64,000 bases of DNA from Candidatus Olsenella pullistercoris (GTDB lineage: Bacteria > Actinomycetota > Coriobacteriia > Coriobacteriales > Atopobiaceae). Where the stretch lies: assembly GCA_019116525.1 (NCBI GenBank), contig DXBM01000050.1:118211-182210 (forward strand). Reading direction: 5' to 3'. Below are positions 16,236 to 24,479 of this stretch, piece by piece. Below the pieces are notes generated by a model. That model was given only the letters and a program-made list of their open reading frames with translations, searched no databases and was not told the origin of the DNA. Each line of letters opens with the position of its first letter. Position 1 is the first letter of the stretch. The position numbers and the translations under genes are program-made.

Positions 16236-17117
16236 CTACGTCCGGAGGCTCTCCAGAAACAGGCTTGCCGCCCGCGAGGTCGTTGCGGTGCGCTTCCAGA
16301 CCACGTCAATGATGGAGACTGCGGGCGGATAGAGCAGGCGGAAGGCGAGCCCGCTACCCGGATCGGCGGGCGTGAGGCCCTCGAGGGTGAGCATGCGGCC
16401 CACGCCTTCCTGTACGAGCAGCGCGGCATTGAAGGAGAGGTTGTAGGTTGCCGCGACCTCGATTCCGTCTCCGTCGTCCCCGAACCATGCTGCGAGCGGG
16501 CCTGCGAGGCGCTCTCCCGTCCACGAGCGCTCCGGCATGACGAGCGGGCCCTCGGAGAGGTCGGCAGGCGAGATTACCTCGCGCTCGACGAGCGGGTCAT
16601 CCGCGCGCATGACGACGCCCCACGCGTCGCTGAGTGGCAGTCGCAGGTGCTCGTGGCGCTCGTCGTCAGGGTACGACATGAGCACGGCGAGGTCGTCGAG
16701 GCCGTGCTCGAGTCGCTCTATGAGATCGGTAGCCACAGCGCTGTGCAGGTGGAAGCGCACGTCGGGGTAGCGCTGGCGAAAAGCGCTTACGCGCCGTGCG
16801 ATGAGGCGCATGCTCGCGCTCTCGCCCGCGCCGATGTGAACGTCCCCCGCCACGATGTCGTCGCCGTGCGAGAAGTCCGCCGATGTCTGGTCCGCCAGAC
16901 CCACGATCTCCTGTGCGCGACGACGCAGGTAGAGGCCCTTTTCGGTTGGTCGCACGCTGCGGCTGCGTCGCTCGAGCAGTTCGCAGCCGAGCTCGCGCTC
17001 GAGTGAGGCAATCTGGCGCGAGAGCGCAGGCTGCGTGACGTGCAGCTCCTCGGCGGCGCGTGACATGGTGCCGTGCTCGCAGACGGCGAGGTAGTAGCGA
17101 AGACCCCTGAGCTCCAC
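16236..17117 (-). CDS. LysR family transcriptional regulator
   Basis: 293-residue regulator. Residues 1-60 form the winged helix-turn-helix (MELRGLRYYLAVCEHGTMSRAAEELHVTQPALSRQI), followed by a periplasmic-binding-protein-like effector domain. It is divergent from the cyclophilin-like/aldo-keto reductase operon at 17248 and lies at the end of the decayed flavodoxin/reductase segment. By the usual LysR layout it should control the operon at 17248-19900 and possibly the genes on its other side. Confidence 0.9.
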   Translation of the reverse strand: MELRGLRYYLAVCEHGTMSRAAEELHVTQPALSRQIASLERELGCELLERRSRSVRPTEKGLYLRRRAQEIVGLADQTSADFSHGDDIVAGDVHIGAGESASMRLIARRVSAFRQRYPDVRFHLHSAVATDLIERLEHGLDDLAVLMSYPDDERHEHLRLPLSDAWGVVMRADDPLVEREVISPADLSEGPLVMPERSWTGERLAGPLAAWFGDDGDGIEVAATYNLSFNAALLVQEGVGRMLTLEGLTPADPGSGLAFRLLYPPAVSIIDVVWKRTATTSRAASLFLESLRT

Positions 17118-17126
17118 GGTCCCCCC

Positions 17127-17139
17127 TTGCGACTCGCAA
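17127..17139. promoter_or_regulatory. Candidate LysR box
   Basis: TTGCGA-C-TCGCAA is a perfect 13-bp palindrome matching the T-N11-A pattern of LysR sites, ten bases upstream of the lysR start. An AT-rich stretch with ATATC-AC-GATAT follows in the same divergent space (17118-17247), where promoters for both directions must lie. Confidence 0.45.
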
Positions 17140-17247
17140 CATATAAGGGAAAGTCATATCACGATATAGATTATAAGCAATTGTATTCTCTTGCATCCGG
17201 TTTCACACTGAAGACGTACGAAATGGCAAAGGCGAGGGGAGACGTCC

Positions 17248-17610
17248 GTGGGAAGGCGAGTCACCGTGCGCCTGGGAGACGTCACCGCGCGCGTCGCGCT
17301 CAACGACACCCCCGCCGCTCGCGCACTCGTCGAGCGCCTTCCGCTGGTCCTTCGCATGTGCGCCTCCTCTGTTGGATGCTGCGGCGCGCTGCCCTTCTCG
17401 CTCCCCGCTGACCCCGCGCTCGTGCACCGAGGCTGGACGGACGGGGACGTCAACTACAACCCGACGGGCGGCTGGCTTGCGATTTTCTTCGAGGACGAGC
17501 GCAACTCGCTTCGGTACGGAGACCAGCTCACCATCGGGCGCATTGAGGGTCAGCTCGATTCGCTGCGTACGCTCGACGGCCGGCTTGATGCCGTAATTGA
17601 TGTGAACTAG
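17248..17610 (+). CDS. Cyclophilin-like fold protein, cytoplasmic
   Basis: 120 residues with no signal peptide. It has the same fold family as the lipoprotein at 13998: an N-terminal strand pattern (VTVRLGDVTARVALNDTPAARALVERLPL) followed by a cysteine-rich insert (CASSVGCC) and GGWLAIFFEDERNS. GTG 17248 is supported by GGCGAGGGGA upstream. It is the first gene of an operon with an aldo/keto reductase, a CMD-like protein and a cupin, facing a LysR gene. Biochemical role unknown. Confidence 0.75.
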   Translation: MGRRVTVRLGDVTARVALNDTPAARALVERLPLVLRMCASSVGCCGALPFSLPADPALVHRGWTDGDVNYNPTGGWLAIFFEDERNSLRYGDQLTIGRIEGQLDSLRTLDGRLDAVIDVN

Positions 17611-17648
17611 CGCCGGGAACGCCCCGGGCGAGGACTGAGGAGGAAGAC

Positions 17649-18668
17649 ATGCGCTACGCGAAACTCGGCCACTCCGGCATCGAGGTCTCGAGGGTCTGCC
17701 TGGGAGGCATGAGTTTCGGCGTCCCCACGCCGGACCACCACCAGTGGACCATCGACCCCAGCGAGACCTGTGCCGTCATTGCCCGTGCGCTCGAGCTGGG
17801 CGTGAACTTCATCGACACGGCCAACTGCTACGCCAACGGCACGAGCGAGGAGTACATCGGCGCCGCCCTGCGCGATCTGGGCGTGGCGCGCGACCAGGTG
17901 GTGCTGGCGAGCAAGGTCTACTTCAACGAGGGGCGCCTCTCGGCCTCGGCCATCGAGCGCGAGATCGAGGGGACGCTGCGCCGCCTTGGCACGGAATACC
18001 TCGACCTCTACATCATCCACCGCTTTGACTACGACACGCCCATCGAAGAGACCATGGAGGCGCTCGACGGCCTCGTGCGCGTGGGCAAGGTCCGCGCGAT
18101 CGGAGCGAGCGCGATGTACGCCTACCAGCTCCACAACATGCAGGTCGCGGCTGAGCGCAACGGCTGGACCACGTTCACGTCCATGCAGTGCCACTACAAC
18201 CTGCTCTACCGCGAGGACGAGCGCGAGATGATCCCCGTCTGCCGCCAGTACGACATGGCGCTGACGCCCTACAGCCCGCTTGCGTCCGGCCACCTCTGCC
18301 GTCCCACCTGGGACTCCGACTCCGTCCGCAGCCGCACCGACCAGGTGATGGTGAACAAGTACGACGCCGCGCGCGACAATGACATGAAGATCGTGACGCG
18401 CGTGGCCGAGGTCGCCGAGCGGCACGAGGTGCCGATGTCGCGCGTCGCCCTTGCGTGGCACTGGGCGCGCGGGGTGGAGGCGCCGATCGTGGGCTGCTCG
18501 CGCCCCGAGCGCGTGGACGACGCCGTGGCCGCGCTCGACGTGGAGCTCTCGGCCGAGGAGCTGGCCTACCTCGAGGAGCCCTATGCGGCGCACGAGCTCG
18601 TGGGCCCGCTGGGCCGTCCCGGCGAGAAGCCCCTCGCTGGCACGACGGATCCCAATGCAAGGAAGTAG
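17649..18668 (+). CDS. Aldo/keto reductase
   Basis: 339-residue NADPH-dependent reductase of the TIM-barrel AKR superfamily. The catalytic tetrad can be placed: Asp and Tyr in FIDTANCYANG, Lys in LASKVYF and His in YIIHRFD; a C-terminal AIGASAMYAYQL and PYSPLASGHL follow. There are no Fe-S cysteines, unlike the other two AKRs of the window. GAGGAGGAAG precedes the ATG. It is second in the LysR-linked operon. Substrate not predictable. Confidence 0.93.
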   Translation: MRYAKLGHSGIEVSRVCLGGMSFGVPTPDHHQWTIDPSETCAVIARALELGVNFIDTANCYANGTSEEYIGAALRDLGVARDQVVLASKVYFNEGRLSASAIEREIEGTLRRLGTEYLDLYIIHRFDYDTPIEETMEALDGLVRVGKVRAIGASAMYAYQLHNMQVAAERNGWTTFTSMQCHYNLLYREDEREMIPVCRQYDMALTPYSPLASGHLCRPTWDSDSVRSRTDQVMVNKYDAARDNDMKIVTRVAEVAERHEVPMSRVALAWHWARGVEAPIVGCSRPERVDDAVAALDVELSAEELAYLEEPYAAHELVGPLGRPGEKPLAGTTDPNARK

Positions 18669-18677
18669 ACGTGCCCG

Positions 18678-18703
18678 CGGGCGGCGCCTGCCGGCGCCGC
18701 CCG
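18678..18703 (+). promoter_or_regulatory. Intercistronic hairpin
   Basis: CGGGCGGCGCC and its perfect complement with a TGCC loop lie between the AKR and CMD genes. With no T-run and the operon apparently continuing, it more likely sets relative expression or mRNA stability than terminates. Confidence 0.5.
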
Positions 18704-18725
18704 GCGGACGGGAAAGGAGAGGACG

Positions 18726-19454
18726 ATGGCTGACTATCAGGGCGTTGCGGGGCTCGATCGGACCGACCCCGAGTTCGCCGAGCGCTTCGCGTACTTCGCG
18801 GGCGAGGAGGTGCCCGGCGAGCCCGCCGCGGAGCTGCCCGCCCGCGAGCGCTACCTTGTGGTGCTCGCCGCCCTTCTCGGCTGCCAGGGGCTGGACGAGT
18901 TCCGTCTCATGGCCGCCGAGGCGCTCGACGCGGGCGTCACGCCGGTCGAGCTCAAGGAGGTCGTCTACCAGGCATGCGCCTACCTGGGCATCGGGAGGGT
19001 GAGGCCGTTCCTTGACGCCTCGAACGAGCTGCTCGCCGCGCGCGGCGTTGAGCTCCCGCTCGAGCCTCAGGCGACCACCACGCTCGAGACCCGCTGCGCC
19101 GCCGGCAACCAGAAGCAGATCGACTACTTTGGCGAGGGCATGCGCGAGAGCTGGGAGAGCGGACCTGCGGAGCGCTCGCACGTCAACCGCTGGCTCGCGG
19201 AGAACTGCTTCGGCGACTACTACACGCGCGGCGGCCTCTCCGACCTGGACCGCGAGATGGTCACGTTCTGCTACATCGCGGCCCAGGGCGGCTGCGAGCC
19301 GCAGGCCACGGCACACGCGGGAGGCAACATGAACCTCGGGCGCACCAAGGACTTCCTGTACCGCGTGGTGTCGCAGATGCTTCCCTACATAGGCTACCCG
19401 CGCAGCCTGAACGCGCTCGCCTGCATCGACAGCGCGGCGGCCGCGCGCGCATAG
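18726..19454 (+). CDS. Carboxymuconolactone decarboxylase-like (two-domain) protein
   Basis: 242-residue protein with two CMD/AhpD-like helical repeats (about residues 20-105 and 130-235). The N-terminal repeat has ARERYLVVLAALLGCQGLDEF and the second has MVTFCYIAAQGGCEPQATAH. The paired CxxC of true AhpD peroxidase partners is not present, so peroxidase activity is doubtful. Proteins like this often sit next to AKR and cupin genes, as here, in what seem to be small-molecule or quinone detoxification operons. AAAGGAGAGG precedes the ATG. Confidence 0.85.
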   Translation: MADYQGVAGLDRTDPEFAERFAYFAGEEVPGEPAAELPARERYLVVLAALLGCQGLDEFRLMAAEALDAGVTPVELKEVVYQACAYLGIGRVRPFLDASNELLAARGVELPLEPQATTTLETRCAAGNQKQIDYFGEGMRESWESGPAERSHVNRWLAENCFGDYYTRGGLSDLDREMVTFCYIAAQGGCEPQATAHAGGNMNLGRTKDFLYRVVSQMLPYIGYPRSLNALACIDSAAAARA

Positions 19455-19480
19455 CAACCCATCGACCAAGGAGACAGATC

Positions 19481-19900
19481 ATGGCAGAGAGCAACGACTT
19501 CACCCCGATGTTCGGCATGGGCGCGCCCAACGAGGCCTTCGCCCAGTACTTCATCGGCAACTCCTACCTCAACCCGCTCACGAGCGCCGCGGAGTGCGGC
19601 GTGGGCCTCGCCAACGTGACCTTCGAGCCGGGGTGCCGCAACAACTGGCACGTCCACCACGCCGACAAGGGCGGCGGGCAGATGCTCATCGTGACCGACG
19701 GGCGCGGTTGGTACCAGGAGTGGGGCAAGGAGCCCCAGGAGCTTCTCCCCGGCAGCGTCGTCTACATCCCGGCGGGCGTGAAGCACTGGCACGGGGCGGC
19801 GCGCGACTCCTGGATGTCGCACATCGCCTTCGAGGTGCCGGGCGAGAACTGCTCCAACGAGTGGCTCGAGCCCGTGGACGACGGGGACTACCCGGCGTAG
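19481..19900 (+). CDS. Cupin domain protein
   Basis: 139-residue single-domain cupin. Motif 1 is NWHVHHADKGGGQMLIVTDG, supplying His ligands and a Gln in place of the usual Glu; motif 2 is PGSVVYIPAGVKHWHG with the third His. Metal binding is therefore likely. Related proteins next to CMD-like genes are annotated as carboxymuconolactone-decarboxylase-associated cupins. AAGGAG precedes the ATG; the operon ends with a strong terminator. Confidence 0.9.
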   Translation: MAESNDFTPMFGMGAPNEAFAQYFIGNSYLNPLTSAAECGVGLANVTFEPGCRNNWHVHHADKGGGQMLIVTDGRGWYQEWGKEPQELLPGSVVYIPAGVKHWHGAARDSWMSHIAFEVPGENCSNEWLEPVDDGDYPA

Positions 19901-19974
19901 AACAGCAATCGCGACGAGTGCGCGCCAAGAAGGTCGCACTCGCCACGATTCGTGTCCGTATGGACGTTTTTCTC

Positions 19975-20023
19975 GCCGAGTGCGCGCTGCGGGGCAGGCC
20001 CCGGCGCGCACTCGGCCCTTTTT
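19975..20023 (+). terminator. Rho-independent terminator of the LysR-linked operon
   Basis: GCCGAGTGCGCGC pairs perfectly with GCGCGCACTCGGC around a short GC-rich loop and is followed by CCTTTTT. A second, smaller CGAGTGCG/CGCACTCG pair lies just before it, at about 19917-19942. Confidence 0.9.
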
Positions 20024-20037
20024 GTGACGCAACGTGC

Positions 20038-20060
20038 CAAAAGGGGACAGCCCCCTTGTC
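20038..20060. repeat. Degenerate GGGGAC palindrome
   Basis: CCAAAAGGGGACAGCCCCCT resembles the CAAAAGGGGAC/GTCCCCTTTTG palindromes at 22335, 50093 and 53247, but its right arm is imperfect. It lies between the cupin operon terminator and the convergent GNAT gene. Confidence 0.5.
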
Positions 20061-20095
20061 TCATTGAGGGGCAGTCCTTTGGCCTGCGTCCCCGG

Positions 20096-20368
20096 CTAGG
20101 CGAGAAGGGCGGCATGCTCCGGGTGCTTCTCAAACCAGCTCACGGCATACGAGCACGTGGGCCGGGCGCGGAACCCGCTCGCCGCGATGCTCGTCACGGC
20201 GCGGCGCATGAGCTCGCCCGCGACGCCCTGCCCGCGCAGCGACTCGTCCACGAAGGTGCGGCGAATCTCCACCACGCACCGCTCGACCTCGGGAAACGTT
20301 ACCTCCGCAAGCACGTTCCACGACTCGTCCAGAAGCTGGACGCGGTCTCGCTCCATCACGTAGCTCAT
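20096..20368 (-). CDS. Small GNAT-like acetyltransferase
   Basis: 90-residue single-domain protein of the short YjdJ-type GNAT group. It has the acetyl-CoA loop as ESLRGQGVAGELMRRAV and the ending CSYAVSWFEKHPEHAALL, which is typical of the group. Its substrate is unknown. It is read in the same direction as the membrane protein upstream, 17 bases away, so the two may share a transcript. Confidence 0.85.
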   Translation of the reverse strand: MSYVMERDRVQLLDESWNVLAEVTFPEVERCVVEIRRTFVDESLRGQGVAGELMRRAVTSIAASGFRARPTCSYAVSWFEKHPEHAALLA

Positions 20369-20385
20369 TGCTGTCCTCCTGTTCC

Positions 20386-21603
20386 TCAGCCCTGCACGCG
20401 CGCAGAGTCCTCGGGCGTGATCGTCATGGACTGGAAGCGGTTCTGCATGTAGGCGTTGTCATAGTGCTCCGCGTAGAACTCCTCAACGGGCGAGCTCGGC
20501 GCGAGGCCGCTCTCCCGCTGGTACCAGCACTCGAGCGCCTGGAGCGTCATCACGCCGTTCACGAGCATGAGCAGGGCGCAGAGCGTGGTGACGGAGTAGC
20601 GAGCCTTCCACGGGATGAGGTTGATGAGCTTGAGCAGCCACGGGAGGCAGAGCTTGATCCACACGAAGCCGAGCGCGCCCCACATGCACATGAAGAGCGT
20701 GGACGTGCGTCCGCCAAAGAGGATGGCGATGGGGTCGGGGAAGAGGCCAAAGATCGTGGAGCCAGAGTAGTCCCAGGCGACGGCGCCAAAGCCTACCTGC
20801 ATGAACCAGGAGACGGCGGCCTCGAACAGGCCCCCGATCACGGCCGACACGAGGAAGATGATCACGGGGTTGGCCTTGTAGAAGCGGTTGAGCGCCACGG
20901 TCATGAGCACGGCGCCAAAGCCGTAGATGGGCGAGAACGGGCCGTAGAGCATCCCGGCGCGGTCCTGGTAGACGCCCGGGTCGACGACGACCATGTGGTA
21001 GATGACCTCGATGACGAGGCCCAGCACGCAGCAGACGACAAAGACCCAGAAGAGGTTGAAGAAGTCCAGCTCGATGAAGCCGCGGTCGCCCTTGGCACGG
21101 CCGAGCGTGCCGGCCCGGACGTCCTCGGCCGTCTCCATCTCGCGCAGGCGTCGCTGGATGCGGCGCTCGGTGATGAGCGTGGGGTCGATGGTCGCGGAGA
21201 TGACGAGAAGGACGAGCAGGCGCGCGCCGTCGTAGATGAGGTTGTCGCCAAAGCCGTTTAGCATGATCTCAAGGACGAGGTTGACGATGCCCACGCCCAG
21301 GAGCGCGTAGGCGATCTGCGCCACGTGCCGGCGGCGGTTCCTGAGGACGAGCACGCCGAAGGCGACGTAGCCAAGCGCCGCGACGGTCATCGTCACGAGC
21401 TGGATGACGGTGAGCGACATGGTGAGCGTGACGTCGTTGCTCTCGCGGAAGAGCTGGGCGCCGTACTGGGCGAGCGGCACCGCGAGCAGCGCCACGAGGG
21501 CAAGGACCGCGAGCGCGGTGACGAGGCAGTAGACGCCGTAGACCTTGAGAAGGACGGAGATCTTGCGACTCTCTGCGGGCGCGGGCTTGGGCGCTGTGCT
21601 CAT
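20386..21603 (-). CDS. CmpB-like ABC transporter permease family membrane protein
   Basis: 405 residues with about ten membrane segments. The C-terminal half carries the hallmark of the putative ABC-transporter type IV (CmpB) family, LYGPFSPIYGFGAVLM, followed by IFLVSAVIGGLFEAAVSWFM. Despite the family name, no ATPase is nearby and transport has not been shown for the family. ATG 21603 has AAGGAG upstream; the track start at 21942 lies inside the next gene and is rejected. Confidence 0.8.
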   Translation of the reverse strand: MSTAPKPAPAESRKISVLLKVYGVYCLVTALAVLALVALLAVPLAQYGAQLFRESNDVTLTMSLTVIQLVTMTVAALGYVAFGVLVLRNRRRHVAQIAYALLGVGIVNLVLEIMLNGFGDNLIYDGARLLVLLVISATIDPTLITERRIQRRLREMETAEDVRAGTLGRAKGDRGFIELDFFNLFWVFVVCCVLGLVIEVIYHMVVVDPGVYQDRAGMLYGPFSPIYGFGAVLMTVALNRFYKANPVIIFLVSAVIGGLFEAAVSWFMQVGFGAVAWDYSGSTIFGLFPDPIAILFGGRTSTLFMCMWGALGFVWIKLCLPWLLKLINLIPWKARYSVTTLCALLMLVNGVMTLQALECWYQRESGLAPSSPVEEFYAEHYDNAYMQNRFQSMTITPEDSARVQG

Positions 21604-21712
21604 GTTGCTCCTTAGGGGTGGGGGTGCGTTGCGTCCATCGTACCCCGACGAACGCAACTCAAGCACCTGTTGAGGCATTTTGTTCCCGAGCGCCCGGCGC
21701 GGGCCGCGGACG

Positions 21713-22228
21713 CTATCCGGCGAGCGCGCGCAGGGCGTCGGCGGTGCCCTCCTGAGCGGAGAGGTAGAGCGAGATCCCCACGAGCGGGACCCGGACGCCG
21801 AGCGTGTCGGAGCCCTCGTAGGTGACGACCTCGAGCACCTTGACCTCCTCGACGTCGCTCGCGTCCTGGCCGAGAAGGGCGGTGGAGGGCTGCCACAGCT
21901 CGATGACGTACTCCTCCTGCGCCTCGTCGGGCCTCGCGGCAACTCCGTTGACCCCGGAGAGGGGCTCGAAGGCAGCCTCGATGGCGGCCTGGTCCGTGAT
22001 CTCCGCGACCTGCTCGCCCGTGGAGGCGTCGAGGATGACGGCGCGGCTCAGCTTTCCCCACTCGACGCTCGAGAGGGCGTCAGCCGCCTCCTCCGCCTGG
22101 TCCGCGAGGCTCGACGCCGCGTCGGCGACGTCAGAGGCGACGTCGGTCGCCTCGCCCAGGCCAAAGCACCCGGCGAGTGAGAGGGGGAGCGCGGCGGAAA
22201 GGACGAGCGCGGCAAGGCGACGGCGCAT
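21713..22228 (-). CDS. Putative lipoprotein
   Basis: 171 residues with a clear lipoprotein signal (MRRRLAALVLSAALPLSLAGC). A helical alanine-rich stretch (about residues 26-50) and a mixed domain with LSRAVILDASTGEQVAEITD follow. I do not recognise a characterised family. It should be lipidated by Lgt and anchored outside the membrane. It is divergent from prfC. Confidence 0.75.
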   Translation of the reverse strand: MRRRLAALVLSAALPLSLAGCFGLGEATDVASDVADAASSLADQAEEAADALSSVEWGKLSRAVILDASTGEQVAEITDQAAIEAAFEPLSGVNGVAARPDEAQEEYVIELWQPSTALLGQDASDVEEVKVLEVVTYEGSDTLGVRVPLVGISLYLSAQEGTADALRALAG

Positions 22229-22334
22229 GGGGCCTCCTTCGAACGGCTTTGAGCGAATTGTCGCACATCGCCGCCGGCGTGCGAGGGGACGATTCCCGCT
22301 ACAATAGCTGCGCTCAAACCCATCGAAAATGAGT

Positions 22335-22357
22335 CAAAAGGGGACTGTCCCCTTTTG
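22335..22357. repeat. Perfect GGGGAC palindrome in the prfC leader
   Basis: CAAAAGGGGAC-T-GTCCCCTTTTG sits in the 5' untranslated region of prfC, ending about 6 bases before its AGGAGG. A TACAAT -10-like box is at 22300-22305. The hairpin should form in the mRNA next to the ribosome site. The same sequence with flanking ATGAGT occurs at 53247 and, in reverse, at 50093. Confidence 0.75.
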
Positions 22358-22375
22358 GCCTATCAGGAGGAACGA

Positions 22376-23989
22376 ATGCCAAGCCTCGCGGAGGAGATTT
22401 CTTCTCGCCGTACCTTTGCCATCATCTCGCACCCGGACGCGGGCAAGACCACGCTCACCGAGAAGCTGCTGCTCTACACCGGCCAGGTGCAGTCCGCGGG
22501 CTCGGTCAAGGGGAAGGCGAGCGCGAGGCACGCGGTCTCGGACTGGATGGACATCGAGAAGGCCCGCGGCATCTCCGTGACGTCGTCCGTGCTCCAGTTC
22601 ACCTACGACGGCTGCTGCGTGAACATCCTTGACACCCCTGGCCACCAGGACTTCTCCGAGGACACCTACCGCACGCTCATGGCCGCCGACTCCGCCGTCA
22701 TGGTGATTGACGGCGCCAAGGGCGTGGAGGCGCAGACCGTCAAGCTCTTCAAGGTGTGCGCCCTGCGCGGCATTCCCATCTTCACCTTCGTGAACAAGCT
22801 CGACCACGAGACGCGCGACCCCTTTGAGCTCATGGAGGAGATCGAGAGCGTGCTCGGCATCGGGACGTACCCGATGAACTGGCCCATCGGCAACGGGCGG
22901 ACGTTCCGCGGCGTCTTTGACCGCGCGAGCCGCCGCGTGCTCGCCTTCGAGGGCGACGGCCGCGCCAACGCCACCAAGCGCGTTGCCGAGGTGGAGGCCG
23001 AGCTCGGCGACGCCGCGCTCGACGAGCTCATCGGGGAGGAGAACCACCGCGCGCTCGTGGACGACATCGAGCTGCTCGACGGCGCGGACCATGAGTTCGA
23101 CCTCGAGGCCGTGCGCACGGGCAAGCTCACGCCGGTCTTCTTTGGCTCGGCGCTCACCAACTTCGGCGTCGAGCCCTTCCTGCGCGACTTCCTGCGCATG
23201 GCGCCCGCGCCGGGACCGCACACCGACGCCGCCACAGGCGAGCCGGTCGAGGCGACAAGCCCGGACTTCTCGGGCTTCGTCTTCAAGATCCAGGCCAACA
23301 TGGACAAGAACCACCGCGACCGCATCGCGTTTTTGCGCATCTGCTCGGGGAGGTTCGAGCGCGGCATGGACGCCTGGCACGTGCAGGGCGAGCGCAAGAT
23401 CAAGCTCGCCACCGGCACAGCGATGATGGCGGACGACCGCGCCACGGTGGACGAGGCGTGCGCCGGTGACATCGTGGGCCTCTTCGACCCGGGGATCTTC
23501 TCGATCGGTGACACGCTGTGCCGCGTGGGCGCCCATGTGCGCTACGCCGGCATCCCCACCTTCGCGCCGGAGCACTTCGCGCGCGTCTCCCAGGTCGACA
23601 CGCTCAAGCGCAAGCAGTTCGTGAAGGGCATGGAGGAGCTCGCCCAGGAGGGCGCCATCCAGATCTTCCGCGAGCTTGGGGCCGGCATGGAGAGCGTGAT
23701 CGTGGGCGTGGTGGGCGAGCTGCAGTTTGAGGTGCTCGAGCAGCGGCTCAAGAGCGAGTACCGCGTGGAGGTGTACCGGCAGGGCCTTCCCTACACCGAC
23801 ATCCGCTGGATCGAGAACTCGGCAGACGAGGTTGACGTGCGCTCGCTTGACCTCACGCGCGACACGCTGCGCGTGGAGGACATGCGCGGCGGGCGCCTGC
23901 TGCTGTTCAAGAGCCCCTGGAACATCGACTGGGCGCTCGAGCACAACGAGGGCCTGCGCCTCTCGGAGTTCGGCAACGTGACGTTCTAG
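22376..23989 (+). CDS. prfC: Peptide chain release factor 3
   Basis: 537-residue translational GTPase that recycles RF1/RF2 after termination. The G1 loop is SHPDAGKTTLTE, the switch/G2 region is ARGISVTSS, G3 is DTPGHQDF and G4 is NKLD; domain II and the RF3-specific C-terminal domain follow. The length matches the family. ATG 22376 is chosen because AGGAGG lies 6 bases upstream and homologues begin there. Confidence 0.96.
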   Translation: MPSLAEEISSRRTFAIISHPDAGKTTLTEKLLLYTGQVQSAGSVKGKASARHAVSDWMDIEKARGISVTSSVLQFTYDGCCVNILDTPGHQDFSEDTYRTLMAADSAVMVIDGAKGVEAQTVKLFKVCALRGIPIFTFVNKLDHETRDPFELMEEIESVLGIGTYPMNWPIGNGRTFRGVFDRASRRVLAFEGDGRANATKRVAEVEAELGDAALDELIGEENHRALVDDIELLDGADHEFDLEAVRTGKLTPVFFGSALTNFGVEPFLRDFLRMAPAPGPHTDAATGEPVEATSPDFSGFVFKIQANMDKNHRDRIAFLRICSGRFERGMDAWHVQGERKIKLATGTAMMADDRATVDEACAGDIVGLFDPGIFSIGDTLCRVGAHVRYAGIPTFAPEHFARVSQVDTLKRKQFVKGMEELAQEGAIQIFRELGAGMESVIVGVVGELQFEVLEQRLKSEYRVEVYRQGLPYTDIRWIENSADEVDVRSLDLTRDTLRVEDMRGGRLLLFKSPWNIDWALEHNEGLRLSEFGNVTF

Positions 23990-24006
23990 GGCCTGCGCCT
24001 CCTTGC

Positions 24007-24116
24007 TCACTCGGCGACCTTGCCCCCGGTGTAGAGCCCCAGTAGCGACCGCGCCTCGCGTATGCGCACGTCGGTGGGGGCGAGGCCGAGCCCGGAGCGG
24101 CACGTGGCATCACCAT
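24007..24116 (-). pseudogene. Possible 3' remnant of an unidentified gene
   Basis: Between prfC and the toxin-antitoxin pair, the minus strand has an open stretch ending at TGA 24009-24007 that reads SGLGLAPTDVRIREARSLL and ends GLYTGGKVAE. It looks like a protein C-terminus but has no start or ribosome site. I do not recognise the family. This could be chance in GC-rich sequence. Confidence 0.25.
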
Positions 24117-24172
24117 GAACGTGGACGCTATCGTGGGACGGCCTGTCCGTTGCTTCCATACCTCTGATATGC

Positions 24173-24188
24173 TGTAGACACGTCTACA
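24173..24188. promoter_or_regulatory. Candidate autoregulatory operator of the toxin-antitoxin operon
   Basis: TGTAGAC-AC-GTCTACA, a perfect 7-bp inverted repeat with a 2-base centre, lies 13 bases before the antitoxin ATG and next to a TATGCT -10-like sequence. This is the expected place for an antitoxin dimer to repress its own promoter. Confidence 0.6.
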
Positions 24189-24200
24189 GAGGAGGCTCGC

Positions 24201-24479
24201 ATGTCAACTTCGGTCGTCTCTGGTCGCGTTGACGAGAAGGTCCGCCAGCGTGCGGACGCCTACATCCGGGCAGCGGGGTCAACGCCGGCAGAGGTCATCA
24301 AGGTGGTCTGGGAGAACATCGCGCGTACGGGCGAAGTTCCGGAGGAGGAACCGGAGGAGCCTTGCGGCGCCTGGGAGCGCTTCATGGAGTTCAGGGAGAG
24401 TCTTCCCGAGGCCGAGCCGTGGCTGGTCAATCTCACCAAGGAGCAGATGCGCGACATGATTGCGAGCCGCTATGCGTGA
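24201..24479 (+). CDS. RelB/DinJ-type antitoxin
   Basis: 92 residues. The N-terminus (VVSGRVDEKVRQRADAYIRAAGSTPAEVIKVVWENIARTG) is the ribbon-helix-helix DNA-binding part of the RelB/DinJ family, and the C-terminal half should wrap the toxin. GGAGG precedes the ATG. It overlaps the PIN gene by 8 bases, the classic antitoxin-first layout. A RelB-type antitoxin paired with a PIN toxin, not a RelE toxin, is a less common combination. Confidence 0.85.
   Translation: MSTSVVSGRVDEKVRQRADAYIRAAGSTPAEVIKVVWENIARTGEVPEEEPEEPCGAWERFMEFRESLPEAEPWLVNLTKEQMRDMIASRYA

Noticed and set aside
15065-16312. 415-residue plus-strand ORF
   Set aside because: Only its segment from 15173 resembles a protein (FMN reductase N-terminus); the rest is out of frame with the flavodoxin and aldo/keto reductase genes.
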